Of a stretch of 64,000 nucleotides of DNA, positions 26,403-33,823 are shown in pieces (the stretch's first letter is position 1; each line of letters starts with the position of its first letter). A program made the position numbers and the translations under genes. The notes beneath the pieces were generated by a model. The model was not told where the DNA came from. It made no database searches and saw nothing but the letters and a program-made list of their open reading frames with translations. The stretch spans positions 1,426,001-1,490,000 of the forward strand of contig NZ_CP029188.1 of NCBI RefSeq assembly GCF_003097515.1, read 5' to 3'. Source of the stretch: Streptomyces tirandamycinicus (GTDB lineage Bacteria > Actinomycetota > Actinomycetes > Streptomycetales > Streptomycetaceae).

Positions 26403-27752
26403 ATGCCCGTACCCGTTCCGCGCCAGCGGACCGGCTCACCAGTCACCGCAGGCCCCGTCGCCGCAGCGCCGGCCCCCGCGGGTCCCGTCGCCGTCGACCC
26501 CGTGCCGGAGTCCGCCCTCGGCCCCGTGCCGGCGTCCGCCGTCGACCCCGTCTCGGAGTCCGCCGGCGGAGGCGACCTCACGCTCCTGGTCATCGAGGAC
26601 GACCCTACGGGCACCTTCACCGTCCCCGAACTGCTCGGCGCCGCCGGCACGCGGGTCCGTATCCGCACGGCCCGCAACCTCACCGAGGCCGAGCGGCTCC
26701 TCACCGACGACATCCACTGCATCCTCGTGGATCTCGCGCTGCCCGGCTCCGCCCGCGACCGCGCGGAGGGCGACGACCTGGCCGTGCTGCGGCACGTTCT
26801 GCGCATCGCCCCGAAGCACGCCGTGCTGGCACTCGCGGCGGACGCCGACTCCGAGCGCGCCGCCGAGGCCGTACGGGTCGGGGCACAGGACTTCCTGCAC
26901 CGCGACGAGCTGGACGGCAGGGTCCTCAGCCGGGCCATCCGCTACGCCGTGGAGCGCAAGCGCGCCGACAGCGCGCAGGTGAAGCTGGCCGAGTCGCGGC
27001 TGCGGGCGCAGGAGAACGCCCGGCTCGAGCGGGGGCTCCTGCCCACACCCCTGCTGCAGGGCAGTGACCTGCGGTTCGCGGCCCGCTACCGCCCGGGACG
27101 CTCGCGCGCCCTGCTCGGCGGCGACTTCTACGACACGGTCCGCACCCCGGACGGCACGGTCCACGCGATGATCGGCGACGTCTGCGGGCACGGCCCCGAC
27201 GAGGCCGCCCTCGGCGTGGAGCTTCGCATCGCCTGGCGTGCGCTGACGTTCGCCGGGATGTGCGGGGACGAGCTGCTCTCCACGCTCCAGCAGGTGCTGG
27301 AGCACGAACGCGAGAGTGACGAGATCTTCGCGACCCTCTGCACGGTCGACATCGCCCCGGACGGCCGGCGCGCGGGCCTGTGCCTGGCCGGCCACCCGTC
27401 CCCGCTGGTCGTCCGCAAGGGGCGGCCCGCGCAGCTGCTCCCGTACGAGAGCGGCGGCCCGGCCCTGGGCCTGCTGCCGCGCGCCCGCTGGCCGCGCCGG
27501 CAGGTGGATCTGGGGGCCGCGTGGAGCCTGATGATGTACACGGACGGCCTGATCGAAGGCCGGATCACGCCGGGCGGCGACCGGCTGGGCCAGGACGGCA
27601 TGGTCGACATGGTCAACCGCCAGCTGGCGGCCGGGCTCAGCGGCGAGGCGCTGCTGGAGGCCGCGGTGGCGGAGGTGCGCGAGATGAACGGCGGCGATCT
27701 GACCGACGACGTGGCGGTGCTGCTGCTGGACCGCCACCGGGCACACGGCTGA
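26403..27752 (+). CDS. Response regulator with SpoIIE/RsbU-type PP2C phosphatase
   Basis: 449 residues. After a Pro/Val/Ala-rich N-terminus of about 55 residues comes a receiver domain (LLVIEDDPTGTF, HCILVDLALPG with the phospho-acceptor Asp, KHAVLALAADADSERAAEAV, HRDEL), a coiled-coil linker, and a PP2C phosphatase (LLGGDFYDTV, MIGDVCGHGPDEAA, LAGHPSPLV, MMYTDGLIE, DDVAVLLL) with metal-binding Asp residues in place. Such proteins dephosphorylate anti-anti-sigma factors. The cognate kinase and STAS partner are not in the window. GGAAGGAAG precedes the ATG at 26403. Confidence 0.92.
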   Translation: MPVPVPRQRTGSPVTAGPVAAAPAPAGPVAVDPVPESALGPVPASAVDPVSESAGGGDLTLLVIEDDPTGTFTVPELLGAAGTRVRIRTARNLTEAERLLTDDIHCILVDLALPGSARDRAEGDDLAVLRHVLRIAPKHAVLALAADADSERAAEAVRVGAQDFLHRDELDGRVLSRAIRYAVERKRADSAQVKLAESRLRAQENARLERGLLPTPLLQGSDLRFAARYRPGRSRALLGGDFYDTVRTPDGTVHAMIGDVCGHGPDEAALGVELRIAWRALTFAGMCGDELLSTLQQVLEHERESDEIFATLCTVDIAPDGRRAGLCLAGHPSPLVVRKGRPAQLLPYESGGPALGLLPRARWPRRQVDLGAAWSLMMYTDGLIEGRITPGGDRLGQDGMVDMVNRQLAAGLSGEALLEAAVAEVREMNGGDLTDDVAVLLLDRHRAHG

Positions 27753-27778
27753 GGCCCGGCCGGAGCCGGGCCTCAGCC
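27747..27778. terminator. Terminator overlapping the phosphatase stop codon
   Basis: Fourteen-base perfect stem GGCTGAGGCCCGGC/GCCGGGCCTCAGCC with a four-base loop; the TGA stop lies inside the left arm. Confidence 0.8.
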
Positions 27779-27893
27779 GCGAAGGGTCCGCACCGGGGAC
27801 TGCAGGCGGCGGGTGTCCCGCGGTGGGCGTTCGGCAGTGGGCGTCCCGTGGTGGGCGTCCGGCGGCGCCCTCCCCGGACGCCCCGGGACCGCC

Positions 27894-28226
27894 CTACCGT
27901 CCGCCGTTGTAGGGCCCGTACGGCCCGTCGCTGCTCGAGCCGCCGCGCCGGCCGCCGCCGGACACCTGCTGAAGGGCCGGGCGGACGTCGACCAGGAAGA
28001 CGATCGTCGCGATCAGCCCGGCGATCTGCAGGAACAGCATCGGAATGATCAGGTTCACGGCGACCGTGACACCGAGCAGGATCAGCCAGAACATCTTCGA
28101 CTGCTTGCCGGCCGCACGGTACGCGTCCTCACGGGCGAAGGCGGCGAAACCCAGCGCGACCACCGCGAGAACGAGCATGGCCAGGTTGAGCAGCCAGAGA
28201 ATCGTGCCGAATCCCTCGAGCAACAT
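27894..28226 (-). CDS. DUF2516 family membrane protein
   Basis: 110 residues. Two or three membrane helices (ILWLLNLAMLVLAVVALGF; MFWLILLGVTVAVNLIIPML; IAGLIATIVFLVDVRPAL) and a Gly/Ser-rich tail. The segment REDAYRAAGKQSKMFWLI is characteristic of DUF2516. The ATG at 28226 has AGGCGG eight bases upstream; a GTG at 28235 is less likely. Function unknown; next to the HbhA-like and XRE genes, as usual in streptomycetes. Confidence 0.85.
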   Translation of the reverse strand: MLLEGFGTILWLLNLAMLVLAVVALGFAAFAREDAYRAAGKQSKMFWLILLGVTVAVNLIIPMLFLQIAGLIATIVFLVDVRPALQQVSGGGRRGGSSSDGPYGPYNGGR

Positions 28227-28300
28227 GCTGTGCACCGCCTAGTGGGTTGAAACGCGTCCCGGCCACGGTACGCCCGGGACAAGGCCAACGTACCCGCACA

Positions 28301-28333
28301 ACGGGCCGGGAACCCGAAAGGTGCCCGGCCCGT
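28301..28333 (-). terminator. Terminator after the HbhA-like gene
   Basis: Ten-base stem ACGGGCCGGG/CCCGGCCCGT with a 13-base loop, 48 bases past the stop codon at 28382. Confidence 0.65.
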
Positions 28334-28381
28334 GGGATGTGCCCCGGCCGCGGCGGCGAGGCCGCTCACCGGGCGGTACCG

Positions 28382-29032
28382 CTACTTGCCGGTCTGTGGG
28401 CTGGTGGACTTCTTCGCCACGGGCTTGCGGGGCGCGGGCTTACGGGCGGCCGGCGGCGTCGGCTTCTTGTCCTCGACCCTGGCCGCCGCCTTCGGGGCGG
28501 CCTGGGTCTTCGCCGTGCCGTTCGCGGCCTTCGGCGCCTCCGCCCTGGCCTCGGACTTCGGCTCGGACTTCGGCTCCGCCTTGGGCTCGACGGCCACGGC
28601 GATCTCGGCGATCTCCTCCGCGGCCTCGCCACGCCACGCCTTCACGGCCTGCTCACCGTGCTCGGCGACCTTCTCGTAGGTCTCCCGGGCCCGGACCGCG
28701 TACTCCGCGGCCACGCCCACGCTGCGCAGCGCCAGGTCCTGCGCGTTCTCGCCGAGCTTCTTCAGGTCGGTGTCCAGGCTCCCGAGCACCTCGGTCACCT
28801 TGGCCTGCACGGTGGCCTGGGCCTCCCGGGCCTGAGCCACCACCTTGGCCTGCACGGCCTTCGGGTCGGTCTCGCGCACGGCCTCGATGCGGGCGGGGGC
28901 CTCGGTACGCAGCTGCTCGATCAGCGTGGGCACCTTCTTCGCCTGCTGCACTGCGAGGTCGGCCGTGCCGGCCGCGAAGTAGAGGGGGGTGGGGTCGGTG
29001 AGGGTCTTGCGCAGGTCATCGGTGATGGCCAT
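28382..29032 (-). CDS. Heparin-binding haemagglutinin (HbhA)-like helical protein
   Basis: 216 residues. The N-terminus (DDLRKTLTDPTPLYFAAGTA) and a long amphipathic helix with regular heptads (residues 20-150) match HbhA-like proteins. The C-terminus is a Lys/Ala/Pro-rich tail (APRKPVAKKSTSPQTGK), the glycosaminoglycan-binding type in mycobacterial HbhA. In streptomycetes it is more likely a surface or structural protein, perhaps lipid-associated. It is one of a short minus-strand group with DUF2516 and the XRE gene upstream; whether they share a transcript is unclear. Confidence 0.82.
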   Translation of the reverse strand: MAITDDLRKTLTDPTPLYFAAGTADLAVQQAKKVPTLIEQLRTEAPARIEAVRETDPKAVQAKVVAQAREAQATVQAKVTEVLGSLDTDLKKLGENAQDLALRSVGVAAEYAVRARETYEKVAEHGEQAVKAWRGEAAEEIAEIAVAVEPKAEPKSEPKSEARAEAPKAANGTAKTQAAPKAAARVEDKKPTPPAARKPAPRKPVAKKSTSPQTGK

Positions 29033-29066
29033 GACTGTGGTCCTCCCGGATCGCAGATTCGTCGGT

Positions 29067-29501
29067 TCAGACTTCGGGTGATGAGGGTTGGTCGGCACCA
29101 CTTCCTGCGGCCGTGCGGGGGCCGTCCTCAGCGGTGTCCCTATCCGTATCGGCGTCGAAGCCGTTCTCCTTGCGGAACGATTCGTAGATCTGCAGCAGCA
29201 CCTGCTTCTGCTTCTCGTTGATCGAGGGGTCCGCCAGGATGACGGCCCGCGTCTCCAGTTCGTCCCGCTCGCGCTCGTCGAGGATCCCGGCCCGCACGTA
29301 CAGCGTCTCGGCGGAGATCCGCAGTGCCTTGGCGACCTGCTGCAGCACCTCGGCACTCGGCTTGCGCAGCCCGCGCTCGATCTGGCTCAGGTACGGATTG
29401 GACACCCCGGCGGCGTCGGCGAGCTGCCGCAGCGACAGCTGCGCGCTGCGCCGCTGCTCGCGGAGGTAGTCACCGAGACTGCCGACGTTGAGGGATGCCA
29501 T
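29067..29501 (-). CDS. XRE family transcriptional regulator
   Basis: 144 residues. The helix-turn-helix occupies residues 8-62 (YLREQRRSAQLSLRQLADAA, VSNPYLSQIERGLRKPSAEV). It is followed by a helical segment (AETLYVRAGILDERERDELE, INEKQKQVLLQIYESFRKEN) and an acidic tail. A perfect 20-base palindrome sits 31 bases upstream, fitting autoregulation. The gene product is conserved next to hbhA/DUF2516 in streptomycetes; the regulon is unknown. Confidence 0.88.
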   Translation of the reverse strand: MASLNVGSLGDYLREQRRSAQLSLRQLADAAGVSNPYLSQIERGLRKPSAEVLQQVAKALRISAETLYVRAGILDERERDELETRAVILADPSINEKQKQVLLQIYESFRKENGFDADTDRDTAEDGPRTAAGSGADQPSSPEV

Positions 29502-29532
29502 GGTCTCGATGGTGCGCCATCGCCGCTAACAA

Positions 29533-29552
29533 TTGCAAGCACCTGCTTGCAA
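29533..29552. promoter_or_regulatory. Perfect 20-bp palindrome, probable XRE operator
   Basis: TTGCAAGCACCTGCTTGCAA: nine-base arms around a CC centre, 31 bases from the XRE start codon. Its AT content stands out from the surroundings. Likely the autoregulatory site. Confidence 0.65.
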
Positions 29553-29875
29553 AAGTGCGCTTCGTCACCCGGGCGGCCGAGCGGGGCGCATGACTGATGT
29601 CCGTTCTCAGTAGATGTGGCGAGTCCCAGCGCTTCTGGCGAACGACTTGGCGAAGTCCTTGCGAAGCTGGCCAGCCTGTTGTCCCGCCTCGCTGAAACCG
29701 GCGGATTCCCAGTCATTCTCGTTCGCACTGTCGGGTTCTCTTTGCGTAGCTCTGAGCGGCTGTCCGCTCTCCTTCCAGTGGCTGGTCAGAGCCCCTGTGG
29801 ATCAAAATCCAAGTGCGTATGAGCTGGTTCGCACTCGTATACTCGTGCGAGCTCATGGAGGGGGAGGTGGAGACA
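29553..29875. other. Intergenic stretch with promoter for the DIP1984-family gene
   Basis: Lower GC than its neighbours. No gene is convincing. A good -10 hexamer TATACT lies at 29838-29843, inside an imperfect palindrome (GCAC...GTATAC...GTGC), followed by a G-rich ribosome-binding region (29857-29870). Confidence 0.5.
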
Positions 29876-30346
29876 GTGAAGCTTGCTGAGGCACTGGCAG
29901 AACGTGCGGAAGCGACGCGCCGTGTAGAACAGTTGCGAGCGCGCGTCGTCAGCAGTGCGCGGTACCAGGAGGGGGAGACGCCCGCCGAGGATGCCGCCCG
30001 GTTGTTGGCTGAGGCCGGTGAGGTGCTGAGCGCTCTGGAGACGTTGATCCGGCGGATCAACCGGACCAATGCCACCGTGGAGATGGGTTCGGACGGCACG
30101 CTCACCGATGCCCTCGCACGCCGGGATGTCCTGCGGTTGCGTCACTCCGTGGTCACCGCGGCGGCGGACGCGGCGGCGGGTAGCGGCGAGCGGGGATTCG
30201 GCCGACAGCTTCGGTCCGAGCTGATGATGCTTTCCGCGCTTCCGGTGGCGGAACTGCGCGGTCAGGCGGATGTTCTCGCGCGGGAGATCCGCGAGGTCGA
30301 TGTGCGGATCCAGCGTACGAACTGGGAGGTGGATCTGCTGGACTGA
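29876..30346 (+). CDS. DIP1984 family protein
   Basis: 156 residues, nearly all helical. VKLAEALAERAEATRRVEQL starts the conserved part, with ARYQEGETPAEDAARLL, TLIRRINRTNATVEM and REVDVRIQRTNWEVDLLD at the end; the NRTN and QRTNWEVD segments are the family signature as I know it. Function is unknown. The GTG at 29876 was chosen because the conserved part begins there and GGAGG repeats lie upstream; the in-frame ATG at 29855 would add seven residues. A stem-loop covers the stop codon and a tRNA-like element follows immediately. Confidence 0.82.
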   Translation: MKLAEALAERAEATRRVEQLRARVVSSARYQEGETPAEDAARLLAEAGEVLSALETLIRRINRTNATVEMGSDGTLTDALARRDVLRLRHSVVTAAADAAAGSGERGFGRQLRSELMMLSALPVAELRGQADVLAREIREVDVRIQRTNWEVDLLD

Positions 30347-30358
30347 GTAGTCCAGCAG
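30335..30358 (+). terminator. Stem-loop over the DIP1984-family stop codon
   Basis: Ten-base perfect stem CTGCTGGACT/AGTCCAGCAG with a GAGT loop; the TGA stop begins at the end of the left arm. No U-tract. It may terminate, or separate the mRNA from the tRNA-like RNA downstream. Confidence 0.6.
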
Positions 30359-30363
30359 GCGGG

Positions 30364-30472
30364 GACGATGTGGAGCAGGTAGCAGCTTCGGAGGCGTGCA
30401 CACACCGAGGGCTGGCGGTTTTCCAGCCCACTCCTGGCGCGTGAAGAGCAACGCGGGGTTCGACTCCCCATC
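30364..30472 (+). ncRNA. tRNA-like RNA candidate
   Basis: A T-arm-like hairpin (30455-30469: GGGG, loop TTCGACT matching the TTCRANY consensus, CCCC) follows a D-arm-like element (30374-30387: AGC, loop AGGTAGCA, GCT). Between them lies a perfect seven-base hairpin GGGCTGG/CCAGCCC (30409-30429) with loop CGGTTTT. No normal seven-base acceptor stem or anticodon arm can be drawn, so this is not a canonical tRNA. It could be a tRNA mimic (YrlA-like) or a decayed tRNA. It is not inside any gene. Confidence 0.45.
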
Positions 30473-30622
30473 AACAGTGCAACTCAGCATGGCGTACAGG
30501 TAAAGGTGCACATCGCACAGCACATCACCACGTGCAGATCCGAAGCTGTGAGGGCGGGTGCGGGGCTTTCCACATCGCAGCACCATGGACAACGGCGATC
30601 TGAGCGCAACGGGGGCGTGCGA

Positions 30623-31024
30623 ATGGCTGATCCGTACATCATTCTGAACGAGCTCGCCCGAGAGCTTCGGTCGATGTCACAGGGCATCGAGTGGTTCGAG
30701 GGCCTCTCGACTGAGGAGCAGTCCAACACCCTGCGCCTCCTGTCACATTCTGCATTCAGGCCCGCGCCACCGCCGAGGACGGCCCGGAAGTATCCGACGC
30801 GCCGGACTTCGCGCCACGCACACACCGGCAGTTCTGATCGCACGAGGGCGGATCGACCAGCAACTCGGAAAGATCGCCAGTCTCACCCCGCACGACGAGC
30901 GCCTCAAGTCATTCCGGCTACTGATCGCGGTGCTGGCCGTCGCCGACGAGAACGCTTCTGCTCCGACGGTTGCGGCCACGCGTGGCATCGCCTGTCTGTC
31001 GACACCCCCGAAGCCTCGGCCTGA
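30623..31024 (+). pseudogene. DUF5958 gene broken by three frameshifts
   Basis: The protein can be followed through three frames: MADPYIILNELARELRSMSQ to about 30755; ARATAEDGPEVSDAPDFAPR to about 30815; PAVLIARGRIDQQLGKIASL and TPHDERLKSFRLLIAVLAV to about 30950; then back to the first frame, RERFCSDGCGHAWHRL, to the stop. Joined, this is a full DUF5958 protein (a streptomycete family of unknown function). Three independent indels make sequencing error unlikely. Confidence 0.7.
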
Positions 31025-31042
31025 TCCCTCGCGCTTTCGTGC

Positions 31043-31636
31043 CTACCGGACCAGTGGCCGGAGGGGAAACATCGCGCTCAGTCTCGGCAGTTTGCGCATC
31101 GCCTCGTCTTCGCATCGCACGTCCCACTGCTCGCCGCGCGGCCCTCGATTGCCGCCTACAGCGCCCTCCTCGGCTTCGACGGCTTCATAGAATGCGTCGC
31201 CGCAGTCGTCGTCCGCGCGGGTGAGTAGTCCATACGCCTCCATGGCGACATAGTCGAGAGACTCCCACTCCGGCCAGTCGTCGTTCCAGAGCTCCCGAGG
31301 GCGACCCACCAGGCACTGAACCTCTGGGGTGTCTGCCAGAGAGTCGGGATCGATCACTGCCCGCACGAAGGCTTCCCGACCGATCCCCACCATCCACAGG
31401 CCGAAGTAGCAGAATCCGTCGTCCGAACACCAGCCGCCGAAGATCCGCTCCGCAGCAGCCCAGAGATCCCAGGTGAAGGCTTCGTGCGTCACTTCGTCCA
31501 GGCGAACCTGGAACTGCACGATCTCTGTCAGCGGCCTCCGCGACAACTCGTCACACAACCACGTCAGCCGTTCGTCCCGGCCCCGCGTCTGCCGTCGGCA
31601 CTCTTCGATGAGCTTCCAGAAGGAGTCGATGTCCAC
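31043..31636 (-). CDS. DUF4240 family protein
   Basis: 197 residues. The start VDIDSFWKLIEECRRQTRGR, then FQVRLDEVTHEAFTWDLWAA, GGWCSDDGFCYFGLWMVGIG and AYGLLTRADDDCGDAFYEAV are typical of DUF4240. Family function is unknown; members sit singly in accessory regions and some neighbour toxin or immunity genes. The GTG at 31636 is the natural start, though its ribosome-binding site is weak. GC is lower than in core genes. It is divergent from the 31694 operon. Confidence 0.75.
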   Translation of the reverse strand: MDIDSFWKLIEECRRQTRGRDERLTWLCDELSRRPLTEIVQFQVRLDEVTHEAFTWDLWAAAERIFGGWCSDDGFCYFGLWMVGIGREAFVRAVIDPDSLADTPEVQCLVGRPRELWNDDWPEWESLDYVAMEAYGLLTRADDDCGDAFYEAVEAEEGAVGGNRGPRGEQWDVRCEDEAMRKLPRLSAMFPLRPLVR

Positions 31637-31693
31637 GGCGGCACTGTGCCAGGCACCTCTGACACCGCAGGGTCGGCGAACTATGTTCGAGCA

Positions 31694-31963
31694 GTGGAGA
31701 ATACGGAGATCATCATCAAGCTCACCTCTGATGAAGCGCTGGTCCTGTCGGACTGGCTGGAGCGAGTGCAGATGACGGACCTCAGCCGTCTCGTCGACGA
31801 CGAGGCGGTCTGGGCGCCCATTCATAGGCTGGCCGGAACGCTCGACAAGTCACTGTCGGGGGTCTTTGCGGCGGACTACGCCGAACGTCTGGAGGCGGCC
31901 CGCAGCAGGCTTCGTCCAGACCTGGACGACAGTGCCATTGACGAGGAGGGTACGGACACATGA
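31694..31963 (+). CDS. Small acidic protein of unknown function
   Basis: 89 residues. MENTEIIIKLTSDEALVLSD is followed by DWLERVQMTDLSRLV, IHRLAGTLDKSLSGVF and a charged helix. I recognise no named family, though similar short proteins occur in streptomycete accessory regions. The GTG at 31694 begins the conserved-looking part. Its stop overlaps the next gene by four bases (ATGA), so the pair is translationally coupled. Confidence 0.65.
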   Translation: MENTEIIIKLTSDEALVLSDWLERVQMTDLSRLVDDEAVWAPIHRLAGTLDKSLSGVFAADYAERLEAARSRLRPDLDDSAIDEEGTDT

Positions 31964-32328
31964 AGCCCCTCTCGGAGGTGACTGAACGCGAGTACTTCGT
32001 CAGCGTCGGCCAACGTCCCGGCATGTTCGTCGGCAAGACCTCCTTCCACATGCTGACCGCGTTCCTGACCGGTTATGACCAGCATGCTCTCCGGCACGGT
32101 GGGCCCGGGCTCACCGGCTGGCACGACTGGCTCGTCGCCCGTCGCGGACGCGACTGCAATCACGCCTGGCCCGGCCAAATCCTCCACATCGCCCTCCCGA
32201 ACGGCTGGGACGACTTGTGGAATCTTCCACCTGAGGACGAACAGCAGGCGATCAAGGTCCTGTTCGAGCTCCTCGACGAGTTCGCTGCCGAGCGCGAAGC
32301 AGCGCAGGACTCACAGACCTCAGGTTGA
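31960..32328 (+). CDS. Protein of unknown function coupled to the upstream small protein
   Basis: 122 residues. Trp/His-rich middle: VGQRPGMFVGKTSFHMLTAF, TGWHDWLVARRGRDCNHAWP, LPNGWDDLWNLPPEDEQQAI. No signal peptide or membrane helix; probably cytoplasmic. No family recognised. It is the second gene of a two-gene operon ending in a strong terminator that overlaps its stop codon. The arrangement recalls toxin/immunity or regulator pairs, but nothing in the sequence proves that. Confidence 0.65.
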   Translation: MKPLSEVTEREYFVSVGQRPGMFVGKTSFHMLTAFLTGYDQHALRHGGPGLTGWHDWLVARRGRDCNHAWPGQILHIALPNGWDDLWNLPPEDEQQAIKVLFELLDEFAAEREAAQDSQTSG

Positions 32329-32361
32329 GTGAGACGCCGCACCGAGCAGCGTCTCACTCAA
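32325..32361. terminator. Strong terminator of the two-gene operon
   Basis: Thirteen-base perfect stem TTGAGTGAGACGC/GCGTCTCACTCAA with an 11-base loop. The TGA stop of the upstream gene lies in the left arm. Confidence 0.8.
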
Positions 32362-32681
32362 GATGAACCACTGCCGGTCAACACCTCGTCATGGTTCACC
32401 TCAACTGAGACGGGACAGCGAGCATGGCTGATGACGCTTCCCAGTGTTTGTGCGGACTCCCACGGGATCTGCTCGGTGATGTGATCGGGTCCCGGTCGAC
32501 CTGCGCAACGAGGTTTCTCGCGGGTTGTCCTACCGGCGCCGCGCGACGAAGACGAGCTCCGTGCCCGGCCTGTCAGGAGCGTCGCCCAGGTCTTCCACGA
32601 CGTACGCCGCTGCCGGCTCGGCCGGGTGCGTGATGAAGGCGGGGCTCCGGTGTACTCGCCTATCCACGACGGCCGAGGGCG
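32362..32681. other. Stretch without an intact gene
   Basis: Begins with a weak inverted repeat TGAACCA/TGGTTCA (32364-32398). A + frame from 32424 has no family character. The second half holds a C-terminal protein remnant on the minus strand, listed separately. Confidence 0.45.
32530..32658 (-). pseudogene. C-terminal remnant of an unidentified enzyme
   Basis: The minus strand encodes SPAFITHPAEPAAAYVVEDL, then GDAPDRPGTELVFVARRR and a stop, with strong third-position GC. This looks like the end of a real protein; the tail resembles some small-molecule methyltransferases (uncertain). Nothing upstream continues it, and the VapC gene ends just beyond. Confidence 0.5.
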
Positions 32682-33101
32682 CTACAGGCCTGGAACGTTG
32701 CGCACATTCCGCTCGCTGACGTCGGGCAGGAAGCGGGCCACAGTGACGAAATCAGCGTCGTCGTGCAGTACAACCAATCCATGATGCACTGCGGTCGCGC
32801 AGATCATCAGGTCGAGCGGCCCGGCCGCGCTGAGCGCCCCCTTCTCCGCGAGCGCATACTGGGCCGTTTCGACCCAGTCCCACAACCTCTTCGGGAGAGG
32901 TACGTCGGGGTACAGGTCCATGAACATGTCCCCCATGGCCTCGTACTCCACGGCATTGCGCGCTGAGCGCCGGAACTCGGCCCGCTGGGGAGCGCACGAC
33001 CCGATGGCCCGGAGGGTGGTGGTCTCCAGCCACGCGTCCTTCAGTTGCTCCTCGCGCAGAAGGCGCCACAGACCCGAGGAGTCGAGCAGGTAGTGGATCA
33101 C
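32682..33101 (-). CDS. vapC: VapC-type PIN-domain ribonuclease toxin
   Basis: 139 residues. PIN-domain acidic residues are in place: the first Asp in HYLLDSSGLWRLL, a Glu in NAVEYEAMGDMFMD, an Asp in PLDLMICATAVHHGL, and one in LHDDADFVTVARF. PIN toxins cleave RNA, often tRNA, using Mg2+ or Mn2+. The GTG start overlaps the stop of the upstream antitoxin by four bases (GTGA), the standard antitoxin-first layout. Confidence 0.9.
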   Translation of the reverse strand: MIHYLLDSSGLWRLLREEQLKDAWLETTTLRAIGSCAPQRAEFRRSARNAVEYEAMGDMFMDLYPDVPLPKRLWDWVETAQYALAEKGALSAAGPLDLMICATAVHHGLVVLHDDADFVTVARFLPDVSERNVRNVPGL

Positions 33102-33319
33102 ACGCCGCCCTGCTTGTCCTCGACGCGTCGCTGCTGCCAGCCCTCGTAGTCCCACTGCTGGGCGGCGTGGAAGTGCTTGGCTACGAGCGCGGCCCGCTCA
33201 TGGCGTTCGGCGTACTCGCGAAGGGCGGCATTGACCACGTCCTTCTTGGTGCCACCACCGGCGACACGCATGGCCTTCTCCAACGCATCATCATCAAGGT
33301 CGATCGTCGTCACGCTCAT
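33098..33319 (-). CDS. vapB: VapB-type antitoxin
   Basis: 73 residues. The N-terminal ribbon-helix-helix (SVTTIDLDDDALEKAMRVAG, GTKKDVVNAALREYAERHE) binds DNA and the C-terminal part (WDYEGWQQRRVEDKQGG) should wrap the VapC active site. AAAGGAG lies about eight bases before the ATG. First gene of vapBC; autoregulation through the AT-rich site upstream is expected. Confidence 0.9.
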   Translation of the reverse strand: MSVTTIDLDDDALEKAMRVAGGGTKKDVVNAALREYAERHERAALVAKHFHAAQQWDYEGWQQRRVEDKQGGV

Positions 33320-33327
33320 ACTGGACT

Positions 33328-33362
33328 CCTTTATTCAAAGGTAATATCAAGTATATATCCGC
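33328..33362 (-). promoter_or_regulatory. vapBC promoter/operator region
   Basis: An unusually AT-rich stretch on the minus strand reads GATATATACTTGATATTACC, a near-repeat of GATAT(AT)AC, with a TATACT hexamer. Expected site for VapB or VapBC binding. Confidence 0.5.
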
Positions 33363-33525
33363 GAGGTCCACGTCTGTCACCGGCGCGTTCCGCCGCCAGG
33401 CCTCCTGTCGTGGTTCGCTGAACGCCGACAGACGAGGTCGCGGCTTCGCCCCGGGCGGACTGCATACCTTCATTCGGACGCCCCACCCTCCTCGGCTTTC
33501 CCGACGCCGAGCACTCCACGCTCTG

Positions 33526-33709
33526 GGACCTGCCGTCACAGCACGACAGGCGTACCGGGACGCCTTGAGCCTCGACGATGTGACCTGGACCCGTGCCCGC
33601 GGTCGGGCCATCGCGGTAGGCGTCAGCGGGATCTCCTTCTACTGGCGCAACTTCACCGCCTTCGCCGCCGAATGCCGGGTGCACCTCCAGGCAGGCGGTC
33701 CTCGCTGAC
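33526..33709 (+). pseudogene. C-terminal remnant of an aminoglycoside-phosphotransferase-like protein
   Basis: The end of a protein reads RQAYRDALSLDDVTWTRARG, AIAVGVSGISFYWRN, FTAFAAECRVHLQ, then a stop. This is the C-terminal helical part of APH-fold kinases as I know them (YRxALxVDDxTWxRARGWAL). The kinase core is absent; upstream bases show only scattered frames. Confidence 0.5.
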
Positions 33710-33823
33710 GTTGCCGCGCGCTGAGTTGCTCCCGGTGGACGAGATCAGGAGCTCGTGTGCCGGAACCTGCGGCGGACCAGCCGGCGGGGCACGACCGGCG
33801 GCGTGCCGCGGGCCGCCGGCAGT

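Noticed and set aside
30364..30472. A canonical tRNA gene
   Set aside because: No seven-base acceptor stem or anticodon arm can be formed although T-arm and D-arm motifs are present.
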